A stretch of DNA of 64,000 nt from Lysobacter soyae (GTDB lineage Bacteria; Pseudomonadota; Gammaproteobacteria; Xanthomonadales; Xanthomonadaceae). The position numbers were made by a program, and so were the translations under genes. A model generated the notes under the pieces. The model was not told the DNA's origin, ran no database searches, and saw only the letters and a list, made by a program, of their open reading frames with translations. The stretch lies in assembly GCF_019551435.1 (NCBI RefSeq), contig NZ_CP080544.1, forward strand, positions 124,001-188,000, given 5' to 3'. This document shows positions 10,185 to 18,454 of this stretch, in pieces. The first letter of the stretch is position 1. Each line of letters begins with the position of its first letter.

Positions 10185-11366
10185 TCAAACCGGCGCAGGA
10201 ACGTAGACCTCACCTTTCATCAACACGCGTGCCGAACGCGACATCACCGCCTTCGTCACCACCCATTCGCCCTCGTGCTCGCTCACATCCGCACCCACGC
10301 GCAGCGTGCCCGACGGATGCCCGAAACGGACCGCGTCGCGTTTGCCGCCGCCCGCTGCCAGATTCACCACGGTGCCCGGCACCGACGCGGCAGTGGCAAT
10401 CGCCACCGAGGCGGTGCCCATCATCGCGTGATGCAACTTGCCCATCGACAGAGCGCGTGCCAGCAAATCGATGTCGGTGGCCGCAATGTGTTTGCCGCCG
10501 GACGACACATAGTCGGCAGGCGGTGCCACGAAGGCGACCTTCGGCGAATGTTGGCGCGTCGCGATCTCGTCGGCGGTCTTGATGATGCCCATCTTCAAGG
10601 CACCGGCTGTGCGGATGGCTTCGAATTTTGCCAGCGCTGCCACATCGTTGTTGATTGCGTCTTGCAGCTCGGCACCGGTGTAACCGAGATCGGCGGCATT
10701 GAGGAAGATGGTCGGAATGCCGGCGGTGATCATGCTGGCCTTGAAGCTGCCGACACCTGGCACGTCCAAATCGTCGATCACGTGTCCGGTCGGAAACATC
10801 GAACCGCCCCCCGCTTCGCCATCGTCAGCGGGATCGATGAACTCGAGCACGACCTCGGCCGCAGGAAACGTGACGCCATCCAATTCGAAATCCCCCAACT
10901 CCTGCACTTGGCCCGCCTGCATCGGCACGTGCACCAAGATGGTTTTGCCGATGTTGGCCTGCCAAACGCGCACTGTACAGATGCCATCGCGCGGCACGCG
11001 CGACGGATCCATCAAGCCGCTGCTGATCGCAAACGGACCGACGGCCGTGCTCAAGTTGCCGCAGTTACCGGTCCAATCGACAAAGGCCTTGTCGATCGCG
11101 ACCTGACCATACAGGTAATCGACGTCATGGTCGGGCTGCGTGCTTTTTGAAATGATCACCGTTTTGCTGGTGCTGGAGGTCGCGCCGCCCATGCCATCGG
11201 TGTGCTTGCCATAAGGGTCCGGCGAGCCGATCACCCGCATCAACAACGCATCGCGATACTCGCCCGGCACTTGTGCCGCTTCGGGCAAATCCTGAAGACG
11301 AAAGAACACGCCTTTGCTGGTGCCACCACGCATGTAGGTGGCCGGGATTTTGATTTGCCCGCTCAT
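10185..11366 (-). CDS. prpF: 2-methylaconitate cis-trans isomerase PrpF
   Basis: 393 residues of the PrpF/diaminopimelate-epimerase-like fold. The N-terminal MRGGTSKGVFF motif and the later GNCGNLSTAVGPFAI segment around the active-site Cys are both present. In the AcnD-dependent methylcitrate cycle for propionate breakdown, AcnD forms 2-methyl-trans-aconitate and PrpF isomerises it so that an aconitase can hydrate it to 2-methylisocitrate. The start ATG overlaps the acnD stop (ATGA), fitting coupled expression. Length and motifs are normal for the family. Confidence 0.95.
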   Translation of the reverse strand: MSGQIKIPATYMRGGTSKGVFFRLQDLPEAAQVPGEYRDALLMRVIGSPDPYGKHTDGMGGATSSTSKTVIISKSTQPDHDVDYLYGQVAIDKAFVDWTGNCGNLSTAVGPFAISSGLMDPSRVPRDGICTVRVWQANIGKTILVHVPMQAGQVQELGDFELDGVTFPAAEVVLEFIDPADDGEAGGGSMFPTGHVIDDLDVPGVGSFKASMITAGIPTIFLNAADLGYTGAELQDAINNDVAALAKFEAIRTAGALKMGIIKTADEIATRQHSPKVAFVAPPADYVSSGGKHIAATDIDLLARALSMGKLHHAMMGTASVAIATAASVPGTVVNLAAGGGKRDAVRFGHPSGTLRVGADVSEHEGEWVVTKAVMSRSARVLMKGEVYVPAPV

Positions 11367-13966
11367 GCGCGCCCCAGGAAGTCATTGGCGAAACGTTGCA
11401 ACACGCCCCCGGCGGTGTATACCGACACTTCTTCGTCGGAATCCAACCGGCACAACACCGGTATCGAGACGGTTTCGCCGTTCTTGCGATGTACCAGCAC
11501 GGTCATCTCCGAACGCGGCGCAATCGCACCGCGCACATCAAAGGTTTCAGTGCCATCCAACGCATAGGTGTGGCGGCTCTCGCCGGCCAGGAATTCCAAG
11601 GGCAACACTCCCATGCCGATCAGATTGGTGCGGTGGATGCGTTCGAAACCTTCGGCAACAATCACTTCGACACCGGCAAGACGAACACCTTTCGCCGCCC
11701 AATCACGCGAAGAGCCTTGGCCGTAATCGGCACCGGCAATGATGATCAATGGCTGACCGCGATCCATGTAGGTTTCGATGGCCTCCCACATGCGCACCAC
11801 CTGGCCTTCCGGCTCGATGCGCGCCAAGGAGCCTTGCTTCACGCTGCCATCTTCGTTCTTCACCATTTCATTGAAGAGTTTCGGATTGGCGAAGGTCGCG
11901 CGTTGTGCGGTGAGATGGTCACCGCGGTGCGTGGCGTAGGAATTGAAGTCTTCTTCCGGCAAACCCATCTTGGCCAAATATTCGCCAGCGGCACTCGAGG
12001 CGAGAATCGCGTTCGACGGCGACAGGTGATCGGTAGTGATGTTGTCACCCAAGACCGCCAAGGGACGCAGTCCGGTCATCGTGCGCGGTTTTGCCAGCGC
12101 ACCTTCCCAGTAGGGCGGGCGTCGGATGTAGGTTGATTGCGCGCGCCAGTCGTACAGCGGCGACACTTTCAACCGGGTGCTGCCGCTGCGATCGAACATC
12201 GGGTCGTACACAGCGGTGAAGTGTTCCGGTTTCACGGCTTGCTTCACCAAGGCATCGATATCGGCATCACTCGGCCAGATGTCTTTCAAGAACACCGGGT
12301 TACCGTCTGCATCGACACCCAGCGGATCTTTTTCGATATCAAAGCGCACGGTGCCGGCAATGGCGTACGCCACCACCAACGGCGGCGAGGCCAGGAACGC
12401 CTGCTTCGCATACGGATGGATGCGGCCGTCGAAGTTGCGATTGCCCGACAAAACGGCGGTCGTATACAGATCGCGCGCAATGATTTCCGCTTGGATATCC
12501 GGATCCAAGGCACCGCTCATGCCGTTACAGGTGGTGCAGGCAAACGCGACGATGCCGAAGCCCAGTTGTTCGAGTTCGTGCTTGAGTCCGGCCTCTTGCA
12601 AGTACAAGGCCACCGCTTTGGAACCCGGTGCCAACGAGGATTTCACCCACGGCTTGCGCACCAGGCCTTTGGCATTGGCATTACGCGCGATCAGGCCCGC
12701 GGCGATGACATTGCGCGGATTCGAGGTATTGGTGCAGCTGGTAATCGCGGCGATGATCACCGCGCCGTCCGGCATCAGGCCTTCGGCTTCTTGTGCTTCG
12801 GCACCGGCCAAATCGCGCGCGATGCCGCGTTCGGCAAGTGCCGACACCGGCAACTGCGCGTGCGGATTCGACGGGCCGGCCATGGTGCGCGTCACGCTCG
12901 ACAGATCGAAGGTCAGCACGCGTTCGTATTGCGCCTCGCGCAGCGAATCCGCCCAGAGGCCGGCTGTCTTGGCGTAGCTTTCGACCAAAGTGACTTGTTT
13001 GTCGCCACGTCCGGTCAAACGCAGATAGTCCAGCGTGTTGTCGTCGATGTAGAACATTGCCGCAGTCGCGCCGTACTCGGGCGCCATATTGCTGATGGTC
13101 GCGCGATCGCCCACCGTGAGTGCCGCGGCACCTTCGCCGAAGAATTCCAAAAACGCGCCGACCACTTTTTCCTTGCGCAAAAAAGCTGTCAAGGTGAGAA
13201 CGATATCGGTCGCGGTGATGCCGGCTTGCGGGCGCCCGGTGAGTTCCACCCCGACGATGTCGGGCAGTCGCATCCACGAGGCGCGTCCCAACATGACGTT
13301 CTCTGCTTCCAGTCCGCCGACACCCACGGCGATGACGCCGAGCGCATCCACATGCGGGGTGTGGCTGTCGGTACCGACACAGGTATCGGGATAGGCCACG
13401 CCGTCGGTCACGCCGACGACCGGTGACATTCGTTCGAGATTGATCTGGTGCATGATGCCGTTGCCGGGCGGCACGACATCCATGTTTTCAAAGGCATGAC
13501 GCGTCCACTCGATGAAGTGGAAACGATCATCATTGCGGCGATCTTCAATCGCGCGATTCTTGCGGAAGGCATCGGGATCGGTGCCGTCGGCTTCCACCGC
13601 CAAAGAGTGGTCGACGATCAACTGCACCGGCACCACCGGATTCACCGCCGCCGGATCGCCGCCCTGCTCGGCAATCGCATCGCGCAATCCCGCCAAGTCC
13701 ACCAAGGCGGTTTGACCGAGAATGTCATGGCACACCACGCGCGCCGGGAACCAGGGGAAATCGAGATCGCGCTTGCGGCCGATCAGCTGACCGAGATAGT
13801 CATTGATGCGTGCGGGTTCGGCACGGCGCACGATGTTTTCAGCGAAAACCCGGCTGGTATACGGCAGTCCCGCCCAAGCGCCAGGCTGCAGGGCTTCGAC
13901 GGCCGCTTGCGCATTGACGTAATAAAGATCGGTGCCGGGAAGCGGCTGCTTGTGTTCGATGTTCAT
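11363..13966 (-). CDS. acnD: Fe/S-dependent 2-methylcitrate dehydratase AcnD
   Basis: 867-residue aconitase-family enzyme of the cytosol that dehydrates 2-methylcitrate. The Cys ligands of the 4Fe-4S cluster are visible in TSCTNTSNPRN (near residue 409) and ACTTCNGMSG (near 475-478). The swivel domain with GSSRDWAAKG is near the C-terminus. The ATG at 13966 was chosen over one six codons upstream because MNIEHKQPLPGT is the usual AcnD opening. prpF is adjacent, which distinguishes AcnD from the closely related AcnA. The usual upstream prpB and prpC genes are not present here; a divergent promoter region follows instead. Confidence 0.95.
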   Translation of the reverse strand: MNIEHKQPLPGTDLYYVNAQAAVEALQPGAWAGLPYTSRVFAENIVRRAEPARINDYLGQLIGRKRDLDFPWFPARVVCHDILGQTALVDLAGLRDAIAEQGGDPAAVNPVVPVQLIVDHSLAVEADGTDPDAFRKNRAIEDRRNDDRFHFIEWTRHAFENMDVVPPGNGIMHQINLERMSPVVGVTDGVAYPDTCVGTDSHTPHVDALGVIAVGVGGLEAENVMLGRASWMRLPDIVGVELTGRPQAGITATDIVLTLTAFLRKEKVVGAFLEFFGEGAAALTVGDRATISNMAPEYGATAAMFYIDDNTLDYLRLTGRGDKQVTLVESYAKTAGLWADSLREAQYERVLTFDLSSVTRTMAGPSNPHAQLPVSALAERGIARDLAGAEAQEAEGLMPDGAVIIAAITSCTNTSNPRNVIAAGLIARNANAKGLVRKPWVKSSLAPGSKAVALYLQEAGLKHELEQLGFGIVAFACTTCNGMSGALDPDIQAEIIARDLYTTAVLSGNRNFDGRIHPYAKQAFLASPPLVVAYAIAGTVRFDIEKDPLGVDADGNPVFLKDIWPSDADIDALVKQAVKPEHFTAVYDPMFDRSGSTRLKVSPLYDWRAQSTYIRRPPYWEGALAKPRTMTGLRPLAVLGDNITTDHLSPSNAILASSAAGEYLAKMGLPEEDFNSYATHRGDHLTAQRATFANPKLFNEMVKNEDGSVKQGSLARIEPEGQVVRMWEAIETYMDRGQPLIIIAGADYGQGSSRDWAAKGVRLAGVEVIVAEGFERIHRTNLIGMGVLPLEFLAGESRHTYALDGTETFDVRGAIAPRSEMTVLVHRKNGETVSIPVLCRLDSDEEVSVYTAGGVLQRFANDFLGRA

Positions 13967-14006
13967 GTGCACTCCGTTGGTCAACCCATTTTACGCGCGA
14001 CACGCC

Positions 14007-14068
14007 TGTCAAGGACACTTGACACAATACGTTTTCTGCCTTTAGTCTCTTGTAAAGCGTCCTTTACA
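14007..14068 (+). promoter_or_regulatory. Two matching 18-bp palindromes and a candidate promoter ahead of the XRE operon
   Basis: TGTCAAGGACACTTGACA (14007-14024) and TGTAAAGCGTCCTTTACA (14051-14068) are both TGT-x-AA-N6-TT-x-ACA palindromes. Read on the opposite strand the second becomes TGTAAAGGACGCTTTACA, so the cores match too. They start 44 bases apart. The right half of the first contains TTGACA (14019-14024), usable as a -35, with a weak TAGTCT-like -10 about 17-18 bases on. The sites would therefore overlap and follow the promoter. They are likely operators for the XRE regulator in the operon (inference). Confidence 0.6.
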
Positions 14069-14108
14069 TATCAGCTTGGATTTGTAACGGACCCCGAGGG
14101 AGAGACGG

Positions 14109-14720
14109 ATGAAATTCTTGTGGGACTACGAAAAACGCATGCACATCGCGTTGGCTTTGGGCCTGGTCTGCGGTGGGGTGTCACTCGCGGCGCATCTTCG
14201 GCCGGGACTGATGGATGATGAACTGGCCGGCTTTCTAGCCGGCATGTCTGGTGGCCTGATCGTTTGTTGGGTGTGCTTCATGCTGTTGCCGCGCTGGTGG
14301 CGCGACAGCATCGCCGTCCAACGCGAAACCAAAGCCGGTCGCCAGTACATGCGCCGGATGGTGCCGTCCATGTTCGCCTACGTTATCTTGCTGCCAGTCT
14401 CGATGCTCTTGATTCGCCGGGGCATAGAGGCCGTTTGGGTTCGCGCATTTATCGCCTTGCTGCCGGTTCTGCCGATCGCGTCGGTACTGATCGCCTTTAT
14501 CGGCTATATCCGCAACGCCGATGAGTTCCAACGCAAGGTCGAGCTGGAATCGATCGGTGTCGCCGCCCTGCTCGTCTCGCTCGGCTATATGTCGGCCGGC
14601 TTCTTGCAGTTGGCGCGTGTCATCCATTTCGACGCCGGTGCCGCGATGATCTGGGTATTCCCGGTGCTTTGCATGGGTTACGGCCTTGGCAAATTCCTCG
14701 CGATGCGCCGCTATCAATGA
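14109..14720 (+). CDS. Integral membrane protein of unknown function, first gene of the XRE/NatAB operon
   Basis: 203 residues with about six hydrophobic segments (for example ALALGLVCGGVSLAAHL, FAYVILLPVSMLLI, ALLPVLPIASVLIAFIGYI) and short charged loops. There is no signal peptide and no catalytic motif that I recognise. Its stop codon overlaps the start of the XRE regulator gene (ATGA). Small membrane proteins paired with a short Cro/CI-type regulator in this way often sense membrane stress or antagonise the regulator, but here that is only inference. RBS GGGAGAGA precedes the ATG. Confidence 0.7.
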   Translation: MKFLWDYEKRMHIALALGLVCGGVSLAAHLRPGLMDDELAGFLAGMSGGLIVCWVCFMLLPRWWRDSIAVQRETKAGRQYMRRMVPSMFAYVILLPVSMLLIRRGIEAVWVRAFIALLPVLPIASVLIAFIGYIRNADEFQRKVELESIGVAALLVSLGYMSAGFLQLARVIHFDAGAAMIWVFPVLCMGYGLGKFLAMRRYQ

Positions 14721-14929
14721 ACAATCGTCTGCGCGAACTCCGTGAGCAAATGGGCTGGTCGCAAGCTGCGCTGGCCGAATTGCTCGAAGTCTCGCGACAA
14801 ACCATCAACGCTTTGGAAACCGGCAAGTACGACCCGAGTTTGCCGCTCGCTTTCAAAATCGCCCGCGCCTTCGATGAGCCGATCGAACGCATTTTCATTT
14901 ACGACGTTCCCCCTTCAAAAGGATCCTGA
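14717..14929 (+). CDS. Short XRE/Cro-CI family transcriptional regulator
   Basis: 70 residues, essentially one helix-turn-helix domain: LREQMGWSQAALAELLEVSR is helices 1-2, and QTINALETGKYDPSLPLA carries the recognition helix and helix 4. The tail FDEPIERIFIYD is typical of YozG-like one-domain regulators. The ATG overlaps the stop of the preceding membrane-protein gene, and the next gene begins three bases after its stop, so it is embedded in the operon. The paired palindromes upstream of the operon are the obvious candidate targets, which would make the operon self-regulated. Confidence 0.88.
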   Translation: MNNRLRELREQMGWSQAALAELLEVSRQTINALETGKYDPSLPLAFKIARAFDEPIERIFIYDVPPSKGS

Positions 14930-14932
14930 TCC

Positions 14933-16483
14933 ATGCCACGCAAATACAGACTGGTGCTGGCAGTCGTCGCGCTGATCGCGCTCTTCGGCTACCGCTACTG
15001 GCAAAGCCATTCGGCGAAAAAGCCCGCCACTGCAACCACCGCCACCCCGGCGAAAGAGGCCGAGCCGGTGAAGCAGCGCCATTACGGCACGCTCGCCTTC
15101 AAACCCTGCACGCTGTCGACGCCGATGGCGCGTGAGGGTGTCACTGCGCAATGCACCACCTTCACCGTGCCGGAAAACCGTGAGCAGCCCGACGGTCGCA
15201 AGATCGCCCTCAACATTGCTTGGGTGCCGGCCAACGAAGGCGCGGAATTGGCGCCGGATCCGGTGTTCTTCATTGCCGGCGGCCCGGGCCAATCCGCGGT
15301 CAAGAGCTATCCCCAGTTGGCCGGCGCCTTTGATCGCATCCTCGACAAGCGCGACGTGATTCTGGTCGACCAGCGCGGCACCGGCGAGTCGAATCCGCTC
15401 AAGTGCGGCGGCAAGGATGAAAACGGCGACCCGACCGAAGCCGAGACATTGGCCGATGTGGAAAAGGCCACGCGTGACTGCGTTGCCGAGCTGTCCAAAG
15501 TCGCCGATCTCACCCGCTACGACACCACCACTGCGGTGGCGGATCTGGACGCCGTGCGCAAAGCCATGGGCATCGAAAAGATCAACCTGATGGGTGTGTC
15601 CTACGGGACCCGCGTGGCACAGCAATACGCCATGCGCTATCCGAACAGCACGCGCACCATCGTGTTGGACTCGGTCGTGCCGAACACCACCATTCTGGGC
15701 AACATCTGGGCACGTAACTTGGAAGACGCGCTCGATCAGCAATTCGCGCTGTGCACCCGCAATGCCGATTGCGTGAAAGCCGTTGGCAACCCGCGTGATT
15801 CGCTGAACACCGTGATGGCCACGTTGCGAAAGGGCCCGGTGCCGGTCACCTATCGTGATCCGACCACCGGCATCGTCAAGACCGACACGCTGAAGGCAGA
15901 GGAAGTGGCGAACCTGGTGCGCATGTTTGCCTACATGCCGGCGATGGCCGCCTTGATTCCGCAGCAACTGCATGAAGCCGCGCAAGGCCGTTACGACAGC
16001 CTCAAGGCGATGACCGACATGCTGAAGTCGGGTCTCGAAGACCAAATGATGATGGGCATGCAAATGTCTGTGATCTGCACCGAAGACGGCGACAGCGTGG
16101 TCTCGAATGAAGACGACAAGGACACCGTGCTCGGCACCACCCTCACCGACGCCATGTCTGCGATGTGCAAGATCTGGCCGAAGGGCAAGATGCCGGCCGA
16201 CTTCCACAACGCGCTGGCCACCGATGTGCCGGCACTGATTTTGGAAGGTGAGCTCGACCCGGTCACGCCGCCCAAGTACGGCGAGGAAACCCTCAAGACT
16301 TTGAAGAACGGCCGACTGTTCGTCTTGCGCGGACAAGGTCACAACGTCATCGGCGTCGGTTGCATGCCGAAATTGTTCGCCAAGTTCATCGATACCGCGG
16401 ACGCCAAACAACTCGATGGCAAGTGCTTGGACAACCTTTCCTACACCCCTCCTTTCACCTCCTACAACGGATGGACCCCATGA
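14933..16483 (+). CDS. Membrane-anchored or secreted alpha/beta hydrolase (S33/TAP-like peptidase)
   Basis: 516 residues. An N-terminal hydrophobic segment (YRLVLAVVALIALFGYRYW) is a signal anchor or signal peptide, placing the enzyme in the periplasm. The alpha/beta-hydrolase core has the oxyanion stretch IAGGPGQS, the DQRGTGES motif, the nucleophile elbow GVSYGTR (Ser near residue 222), the acid in GELDPVTPP (Asp near 441) and the His in GQGHNVIG (near 468). This layout with a C-terminal TAP-like region matches proline iminopeptidase/tripeptidyl aminopeptidase-type hydrolases. Substrate unknown. Its stop overlaps the natA-like start (ATGA). Confidence 0.88.
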   Translation: MPRKYRLVLAVVALIALFGYRYWQSHSAKKPATATTATPAKEAEPVKQRHYGTLAFKPCTLSTPMAREGVTAQCTTFTVPENREQPDGRKIALNIAWVPANEGAELAPDPVFFIAGGPGQSAVKSYPQLAGAFDRILDKRDVILVDQRGTGESNPLKCGGKDENGDPTEAETLADVEKATRDCVAELSKVADLTRYDTTTAVADLDAVRKAMGIEKINLMGVSYGTRVAQQYAMRYPNSTRTIVLDSVVPNTTILGNIWARNLEDALDQQFALCTRNADCVKAVGNPRDSLNTVMATLRKGPVPVTYRDPTTGIVKTDTLKAEEVANLVRMFAYMPAMAALIPQQLHEAAQGRYDSLKAMTDMLKSGLEDQMMMGMQMSVICTEDGDSVVSNEDDKDTVLGTTLTDAMSAMCKIWPKGKMPADFHNALATDVPALILEGELDPVTPPKYGEETLKTLKNGRLFVLRGQGHNVIGVGCMPKLFAKFIDTADAKQLDGKCLDNLSYTPPFTSYNGWTP

Positions 16484-17235
16484 TCACGGCGGAAACCCTG
16501 CACAAGACCTTTGCCGGCAAAGGCAAGAAAGACGCGCCGGTGGTTGCGGTAAACAGTGTCGGCTTCACCGCGCGCGACGGCGAGATCACCGGTTTGCTCG
16601 GCCCGAACGGCGCCGGCAAGACCACCACCATGCGCATGCTCTACACCCTGATGCAGCCCGACCAGGGACGCGTCTTGGTGGATGGCGTCAATGTCGCTGA
16701 CGATCCGGTCTCGGTTCGCCGCAGCATCGGTGTTCTGCCTGACGCACGCGGCATCTACAAGCGATTGACCGCTCGCGAGAACATCCGCTACTTCGGCGAG
16801 TTGAACGGCATGTCGGCCGCACAGATCGACGCACGCATTGCCGAGTTGGCGAAGTCCTTGCAGATGGAAGATTTTCTCGACCGCCAAACCGAAGGCTTCA
16901 GCCAAGGTCAGCGCACCAAAACCGCCATTGCCCGCGCGTTGGTTCATTCGCCCAAGAATGTGATTTTGGACGAACCCACCAACGGACTCGACGTGATGAC
17001 CACGCGTGGCTTGCGCGAATTTTTGCGCCAACTCAAGCAAGAAGGCCATTGCGTGATTTTTTCCAGTCACATCATGCAAGAGGTGTCGGCACTCTGCGAT
17101 CGCATCGTGATCATCGCGCAAGGCCGCGTCATGGCCGAAGGCACACCGGACGAACTCCGCGAAAAGGCGGGTGAACAAAATCTCGAAGACGCCTTTGTGC
17201 GTCTGATCGGCACTGAAGAAGGACTGCACGCATGA
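16480..17235 (+). CDS. natA: ABC transporter ATP-binding protein (NatA-like)
   Basis: 251 residues from an ATG overlapping the upstream hydrolase stop. Walker A GPNGAGKT is at residues 41-48, the signature appears as FSQGQ near 140-144, and Walker B VILDEPTNGLD near 161-171 is followed by the switch His in SSHIMQEV. The sequence is closest in character to NatA, the ATPase of the NatAB sodium extrusion system. The neighbouring permease has the large extracytoplasmic loop expected of NatB. Real substrate specificity is unproven; peptide or drug export is equally possible given the hydrolase in the same operon. Confidence 0.85.
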   Translation: MITAETLHKTFAGKGKKDAPVVAVNSVGFTARDGEITGLLGPNGAGKTTTMRMLYTLMQPDQGRVLVDGVNVADDPVSVRRSIGVLPDARGIYKRLTARENIRYFGELNGMSAAQIDARIAELAKSLQMEDFLDRQTEGFSQGQRTKTAIARALVHSPKNVILDEPTNGLDVMTTRGLREFLRQLKQEGHCVIFSSHIMQEVSALCDRIVIIAQGRVMAEGTPDELREKAGEQNLEDAFVRLIGTEEGLHA

Positions 17236-18398
17236 GCCGCATGACCACCGTTCTCGCGAAAGAGTTGAAAGAACTCTCCCGCGATCGAAAGACCCTCGGC
17301 CTGACCTTGTTCATGAGCCCGGTCCTGATCGTGATGCTGATCTTCGGCATGGGCACCTTCATGAAGAAGAAGCACACCACGCAGATGGACAAGGAGTTGG
17401 AGATCGCCATGGTCGGTGCCGAGTACGCGCCGAATTTGGTCGCCTACTTGAAAGCCCAGGGCATTCATTTGAAGAAGGTCGCCGACCCCGACGCGGCGAT
17501 TCGCAATCAGGATGAAGATGTCTACCTGCGCATCGGCAAAGACTTCGATGAGAAGTGGCGCAAAGGCGAGCCGGCGATGGTGGAAGTCGTGAGCGATTCA
17601 ACGCGCCAGGACGCATCGATTCCGACCCGTCGCGTGCATTCGCAATTGCAGGCTTACAACCAAACCGTCGGCGCACTGCGTCTGGTTGCGCGCGGCATTT
17701 CGCCGGCAGTGATCTCGCCGATGGTGGTGACCGACAAAGACCTCTCCACCCCCGAGGCGCGCAAAGGTTTGGCGCTGTCGTTCATGCCGTACTTGTTGAT
17801 TCTGGGCGGCTTCATCGGCGGCGCGGCATTCGTCATCGACATGACCGCGGGCGAACGCGAACGTCAATCCTTGGAACCGCTGCTGACCACACCTGCTTCG
17901 CGCAGTGAAATCGTCACCGGAAAAATCACCGCCTCGGTGTGCATCAGCATGTTGAGTGTGTTGTTCACCTGTCTCGCTTTCAAGTTGGCGGCGATGATCA
18001 CGCCGGGCTTGGGCAGCATGATGGATGTGCGCATGATGGCGGTGGTCAAGATGATGCTGATTTTGGTCCCGATTGTCGCCGTTGGCTCGGCTTTGTTGAC
18101 CGTGATTTCTTCCAACGCGAAGTCGGTGAAAGAAGCGCAGAGCTACATGTCGATGTTGATGTTGTTGCCGATGTTGCCGACCATCATCCTGATGATCAAT
18201 CCGATCAAGAATCAGTTGTGGATGTTTGCAGTGCCGTTCCTGTCGCAGAACCAGTTGTTGTTGAAAGTCCTGCGCAGCGAGAACATCCCCGCGCTGGAAT
18301 GGCTGGTCTACTTCGGCGCCAATCTCGGCATTGCGTGGTTGCTGTGGTTCGCCGCGGTGAAGCGTTATCAGAACGAGAAGTTGGCAGTAGCTTCCTGA
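17232..18398 (+). CDS. natB: ABC-2 type permease (NatB-like)
   Basis: 388 residues. One membrane helix near residues 20-38 (TLFMSPVLIVMLIFGMG) is followed by a soluble extracytoplasmic domain of about 140 residues, then about five helices in the C-terminal half (MPYLLILGGFIGGAAFVIDM onward). This is the NatB/ABC-2 layout. The conserved coupling segment TAGERERQSLEPLLTTP is present. It overlaps the ATPase gene by four bases (ATGA) and is the last gene of the operon; a strong terminator follows directly. Confidence 0.85.
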   Translation: MSRMTTVLAKELKELSRDRKTLGLTLFMSPVLIVMLIFGMGTFMKKKHTTQMDKELEIAMVGAEYAPNLVAYLKAQGIHLKKVADPDAAIRNQDEDVYLRIGKDFDEKWRKGEPAMVEVVSDSTRQDASIPTRRVHSQLQAYNQTVGALRLVARGISPAVISPMVVTDKDLSTPEARKGLALSFMPYLLILGGFIGGAAFVIDMTAGERERQSLEPLLTTPASRSEIVTGKITASVCISMLSVLFTCLAFKLAAMITPGLGSMMDVRMMAVVKMMLILVPIVAVGSALLTVISSNAKSVKEAQSYMSMLMLLPMLPTIILMINPIKNQLWMFAVPFLSQNQLLLKVLRSENIPALEWLVYFGANLGIAWLLWFAAVKRYQNEKLAVAS

Positions 18399-18403
18399 TG
18401 AAA

Positions 18404-18437
18404 CAAAAAAAGCCCGGGTTTCCCCGGGCTTTTTTTT
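18404..18437. terminator. Bidirectional Rho-independent terminator between natB and the TonB/TolA-like gene
   Basis: A perfect 8-9 bp stem AGCCCGGG / CCCGGGCT with a short T-rich loop (18411-18430) is flanked by a run of A on the left and eight T on the right. It therefore has a U-tract in both directions and can end both the natB operon (plus strand) and the convergent tonB-like gene (minus strand). Confidence 0.92.
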
Positions 18438-18454
18438 GACTTCGCCAACCTGAC

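Noticed and set aside
12137-13426. 429-residue plus-strand frame inside acnD
   Set aside because: Antisense shadow of AcnD, whose 4Fe-4S ligands are all present on the other strand.
14915-16411. 498-residue minus-strand frame opposite the alpha/beta hydrolase gene
   Set aside because: His/Gly/Val-rich shadow; the plus strand has an intact Ser-Asp-His hydrolase and overlaps its operon neighbours correctly.
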